Source: JANQUM01 sp047630355
GTDB taxonomy: Bacteria; Bacteroidota; Bacteroidia; Cytophagales; Spirosomataceae
NCBI GenBank assembly: GCA_047630355.1
Contig: JBLHXN010000119.1
Location: 1-9,858 of the forward strand
Reading direction: 5' to 3'
DNA length: 9,858 bases
A model generated the notes under the pieces. That model was not told the origin of the DNA, did no database searches, and saw nothing but the letters and a program-made list of their open reading frames with translations. Numbering within the stretch: position 1 is the first letter of the stretch; each line of letters opens with the position of its first letter. The translations under genes were made by a program, and so were the position numbers. Below, one piece after another: positions 7,543 through 9,858 of the stretch.

Positions 7543-8020
7543 ATGAACAAGATAAAACTTACATAATGTTGAGTTTATTCATTTTAAGGATGATTCGTAT
7601 GATGGTAGATTAGTAAACTACGTCAGAAGAATAAATACGAAAGGCAAAGTAAAGAGGGTAGTCAGTCAATCCTTGATTATTCCGACGCTTGACGTAAAAG
7701 AATTAATGAATGTATTTTTGAATGATAACATTGAAACATTAAGAAATTGCGAGGATGTAAACGGGTGCGTTATTGGGGCTGATGGATTGAGTTATCGCTT
7801 CAATATCACAATTACAGAACTTAATCGAAGTTATTCATATTGGGAGCCTGAAAATGATTGGTATTAGAATGCAAGTATTTTTGAAGTAGAAAAAGTAAGG
7901 TCAATAATTGGTGAATTAAAAAAACGAGTCGCATTGTGGAATTTATTTGCTGACTTTAGAAGCAATCTTGGTCCAGAAAGGTATACTTACGGGATGATAA
8001 TTTATTCAGTGAATTATTGA
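7543..8020 (+). pseudogene. Decayed AT-rich gene of unknown family
   Basis: From 7562 to the TGA at 8018-8020 one frame reads as a coherent protein (HNVEFIHFKDDSYDGRL..., RFNITITELNRSYSYWEP..., FEVEKVRSIIGELKKRVALW..., GPERYTYGMIIYSVNY), broken only by TAG at 7865-7867. No start codon fits that frame, but ATG AAC AAG ATA AAA CTT at 7543-7560 joins it if the single A at 7561 is removed, giving about 158 residues. So a 1-bp insertion near the start and a nonsense codon at about position 108 (CAG or TGG to TAG) are the likely lesions. The part from TTG 7673 to 7867 could still be read as a 64-residue fragment. I do not recognise the family; the small acidic alpha/beta composition recalls toxin-immunity proteins, but that is a guess. 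Two 60-base stretches counted here have 28% and 32% GC, against 57% in two stretches of gpsA, which suggests transfer from elsewhere. Confidence 0.7.
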
Positions 8021-8036
8021 ATGACTTATTCGCCAA

Positions 8037-8065
8037 TTTGCCACTTCACTCAATCACTAATTTTA
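8037..8065 (+). promoter_or_regulatory. Weak candidate promoter for gpsA
   Basis: TTTG (8037-8040), 17 nt, then TAATTTTA (8058-8065) matches the consensus except for the last base. The -7 box would lie only 12 nt before the gpsA ATG, giving an almost leaderless mRNA, so gpsA may instead be transcribed from further upstream. Confidence 0.25.
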
Positions 8066-8077
8066 AATTGAAACACT

Positions 8078-9076
8078 ATGTTAAAAGTAGGAATAATAGG
8101 AGGAGGTTCTTGGGGAACAACGGTCGGGTCTTTAGTTGCCCGAAACGCACACGTTACCCTTTGGGCTCGTGACGAAAATACCGTAAACGACATAAATACG
8201 CATCATCAAAATAAAAAGTATTTAGACGGTTTTCCGTTAAATAAAAACCTCAAAGCAAGTCACTCTCTTCAGGAAACCCTTGAAGACGCCGATGTTATTG
8301 TGATGGCGGTGCCGTCGCAAAATTACCGCAGCGTACTTGAGAAGATGAAACCGTTCATTCGCCCCTGGATTCCGATTGTAAGTCTAACAAAAGGTCTGGA
8401 ACAAGGAACTTGTCTCCGCATGACCGAAATTGTGGAAGAAATGCTGCCCGAGCATCCGGTCGGAGTTTTGACCGGACCAAATCTCGCTAAAGAGATTCTG
8501 CAAGGACAAGCCGCCGCCGCCGTTATTGCGATGGTAGATAAAAATATCGCTAAAGCGTTGCAAAAAATATTCAGCACAGGACTTTTTCGGGTTTATACGA
8601 ACAATGACGTCATTGGTTGTGAAGTAGCGGGAGCGTTGAAAAACGTTATCGCCATTGCTGCGGGAATGGGCGACGGTGCCGGAGCGGGAGATAACACCCG
8701 TGCTACGGTAATTACCCGTGGACTTTCGGAATTGTCACGTCTTGGCGTGGCGATGGGCGGAAAACGCCGCACCTTCTCAGGACTTGCCGGAATGGGAGAT
8801 TTACTTGCTACGTGCATCAGTCCGTTGAGCCGTAACCGAAGCGTTGGAATTAAACTTGGACAGGGAATGAAAATTGACGAAATAATTTCTGAAATGTCGA
8901 TGGTTGCTGAAGGTGTAAAAACCAGCGGTGTGGTAATAGAATTAGCTAAAAAATACAATGTCGAAATGCCGATTGCCCACGAAGTGTACAAGGTAGTAAA
9001 CGGCGAAGGCACGGTCATGGAATCTTTCCGCGGATTAATCAAAACGCAAAGTGGATCGGAAGCTGAACCGGGTTGA
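8078..9076 (+). CDS. gpsA: Glycerol-3-phosphate dehydrogenase [NAD(P)+] GpsA
   Basis: GpsA is the cytoplasmic enzyme that reduces dihydroxyacetone phosphate to sn-glycerol-3-phosphate, the backbone for phospholipids. The 332-residue length is standard. The N-terminal Rossmann fold starts at once with GIIGGGSWGT (GxGxxG at 8-13), followed by LWARD (the NAD(P)-selective strand end) and VMAVPSQ. TGPNLAKE (132-139) is the substrate-side motif. Lys188 in VAGALKN is the catalytic lysine. GLAGMGDL (235-242) and SRNR (251-254) complete the C-terminal helical domain's active site. The last residues (TQSGSEAEPG) are a poorly conserved tail. It lies on the same strand as the PlsB-HAD-PlsC fusion gene, separated only by a decayed gene, so the two were perhaps once adjacent. 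Its 3' end converges on a Uma2 pseudogene 13 nt away with no visible terminator. Confidence 0.97.
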   Translation: MLKVGIIGGGSWGTTVGSLVARNAHVTLWARDENTVNDINTHHQNKKYLDGFPLNKNLKASHSLQETLEDADVIVMAVPSQNYRSVLEKMKPFIRPWIPIVSLTKGLEQGTCLRMTEIVEEMLPEHPVGVLTGPNLAKEILQGQAAAAVIAMVDKNIAKALQKIFSTGLFRVYTNNDVIGCEVAGALKNVIAIAAGMGDGAGAGDNTRATVITRGLSELSRLGVAMGGKRRTFSGLAGMGDLLATCISPLSRNRSVGIKLGQGMKIDEIISEMSMVAEGVKTSGVVIELAKKYNVEMPIAHEVYKVVNGEGTVMESFRGLIKTQSGSEAEPG

Positions 9077-9089
9077 GGGAAGTGGACTT

Positions 9090-9656
9090 TTATTTAAATA
9101 TAACTTTCAGCGGCATCTCAAACCCAATCCAAGTTTTACTGTTAATGCTGTCAGATACAGCGAGTAGTCTTCCGGTTTGAAACGAACCGTTTTCTAAATA
9201 GAAAAATAACGCCGTGTCGTGTTCGGGATTGACAATTCAGTACTCCAACACCCCCGCTTCTTCGTAGAGTTCGTATTTGGCTTTCATCTCCCGCTTTGAA
9301 CTTTCCGGAGAAAGTATTTCGACTACAACTTCAGGAGCACCAGAGCATCCCTTTTCGTCTATTTTAGAAATATCGCAGATTACACAAATATTCGGTTGAA
9401 CAACGGTCTGGATTTGCTCGTCGTTCTTCGTTCGCTCCAAATATACGTCAAAAGGTGCGTAGAAAACTTCACAAGGTGAATTATCCAAGAACTTTCCTAA
9501 CTCGAAGCTGATATTCCACGAAATTCGCTGATGCCGACTTGCGGGAGCGGGCGACATCGCAAAGATTTCCCCTTTTATTAACTCTATGCGATCTTTGATC
9601 CGCTACGTCAGGTAATCTGCGTGCGAGTAAGTTTTTGAAAGTTATAATTGATTTAT
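9090..9656 (-). pseudogene. Uma2-family (DUF820) nuclease-like gene broken by three in-frame stops
   Basis: The minus strand encodes a complete 189-codon Uma2-like frame without any frameshift. In order it reads KTYSHADYLT, stop, RIKDRIELIKGEIFAMSPAPASRHQ, then PNICVICDIS, KGCSGAPEVVVEILSPESS, KYELYEEAGVLEY, stop, IVNPEHDTALFFYLENGSF, ending at TAA 9090-9092. Stops are TAA at 9642-9644, TAG at 9603-9605 and TGA at 9237-9239. The last two stand where the family normally has Trp (LTW and EYWIV), each one G-to-A change from TGG. The expected start codon is ATA (9654-9656). In the PD-(D/E)xK nuclease site, the usual PD of the first motif is PN (9390-9392) and the usual GAPD is GAPE. Only 9237-9557 remains as an uninterrupted 106-residue piece beginning with ATG. 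Uma2 genes are often present in many copies in such genomes, so decay of one is unsurprising. Family function is not established in detail. Confidence 0.85.
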
Positions 9657-9691
9657 GCTGGTAATCTCCATACGGCTGCGTTTGCGTATTT

Positions 9692-9699
9692 CAAAGATA
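9692..9699 (-). promoter_or_regulatory. Candidate -7 box of the Uma2 pseudogene
   Basis: The minus strand reads TATCTTTG, a match to TAnnTTTG, 36 nt before the degenerate start at 9656. The same octamer occurs on the plus strand at 9765-9772. I see no clear -33 box. Confidence 0.4.
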
Positions 9700-9712
9700 A
9701 GAGAAATTCTCT
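9700..9712. other. Short palindrome next to the minus-strand promoter box
   Basis: AGAGAA-A-TTCTCT is a perfect inverted repeat with a one-base centre, abutting the TATCTTTG box at 9692-9699 on its upstream side. A repressor or activator dimer site is possible, but a 6-bp arm can arise by chance. Confidence 0.3.
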
Positions 9713-9736
9713 GATTAAATTACGTGGCGTTTTTTA

Positions 9737-9772
9737 CTGTAACTTTTCTGTAACTTCCTGATAATATCTTTG
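9737..9772 (+). promoter_or_regulatory. Candidate promoter with an 11-bp direct repeat, ahead of the last gene
   Basis: TATCTTTG (9765-9772) matches the -7 consensus, 43 nt before the ATG at 9816. In place of a clear TTTG -33 box there are two adjoining 11-mers, CTGTAACTTTT (9737-9747) and CTGTAACTTCC (9748-9758), identical at 9 of 11 positions and spaced by one helical turn. Such an arrangement suits binding of an activator in tandem. Confidence 0.45.
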
Positions 9773-9815
9773 TGCTATAGTTAATCAATAGACACAAATT
9801 TTAATACATATTATC

Positions 9816-9858
9816 ATGGCAAATACAATACAAACAATTCCAAAGGCAACTGCCGCTA
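9816..9858 (+). CDS. Start of an unidentified gene (3' end outside window)
   Basis: An ATG at 9816 opens a frame that stays open for 14 codons to the window edge (MANTIQTIPKATAA). It follows a plausible promoter and an AT-rich leader without a Shine-Dalgarno sequence. The peptide is not hydrophobic and shows no signal peptide. It is far too short to identify. Confidence 0.5.
   Translation, partial: MANTIQTIPKATAA

Noticed and set aside
7673..7867. Independent 64-residue protein starting at TTG 7673
   Set aside because: The same frame is open and protein-like both upstream to 7556 and downstream to 8020, so the stretch is better read as the middle of a broken gene.
8593..9042. Minus-strand 149-codon frame inside gpsA
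   Set aside because: It is antisense to a certain gpsA. The Pro/Ser/Ile-rich translation is what the complement of Gly/Ala-rich codons gives.
9237..9239. TGA read as tryptophan (genetic code change or recoding) in the Uma2 frame
   Set aside because: Clear genes in the window (the acyltransferase fusion and gpsA) end at TGA and use TGG for Trp, and the same Uma2 frame also has TAA and TAG. Decay explains all three.

Overview
The window looks like a chromosomal segment from a Bacteroidota bacterium, probably a Cytophagales-type organism. This placement is inferred from several signs. Start codons lack clear Shine-Dalgarno sequences. Several intergenic regions carry the Bacteroidota promoter form TTTG-N(about 19)-TAnnTTTG. 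A TonB has the N-terminus style LDDMVFEHRNKLYGAFELRK. The spermidine gene nspC is also present. Genus and species cannot be called.

Layout from left to right. Positions 1-387 are the end of an MFS transporter, closed by a perfect palindromic terminator (411-448). A 7-bp tandem repeat (484-511) separates it from nspC, which runs on the minus strand (515-1654, TTG start). A divergent promoter region (1655-1855) leads to two consecutive plus-strand TonB-domain genes. The first is a full TonB with anchor and proline-rich spacer (1856-2677). The second is a small signal-peptide protein holding only the TonB C-terminal domain (2743-3141). Each is followed within 4 nt of its stop by a related AACCT/AGGTT palindrome. 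A minus-strand alpha/beta hydrolase (3249-4016) is divergent from the largest gene (4246-7530).

That 1094-residue protein is the most interesting object here. It joins a PlsB-type acyltransferase, a HAD-IB phosphatase and a PlsC-type acyltransferase in one chain, all with intact catalytic motifs. Downstream on the same strand lies gpsA (8078-9076), which makes glycerol-3-phosphate, the usual PlsB substrate. GpsA, PlsB, PlsC and phosphatase activities together would lead from DHAP to phosphatidate and possibly to diacylglycerol. The lipase-like hydrolase beside them could fit the same lipid theme, but that is inference.

Two decayed genes were found by reading through stop codons. An AT-rich unrecognised gene (7543-8020) sits between the fusion gene and gpsA, with one probable 1-bp insertion and one internal TAG. 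A full-length Uma2-family reading frame (9090-9656, minus) carries three in-frame stops, two of them where the family normally has tryptophan. The window ends with a divergent promoter region and the first 14 codons of an unidentified gene (from 9816). I found no tRNA, rRNA, CRISPR array or insertion sequence.
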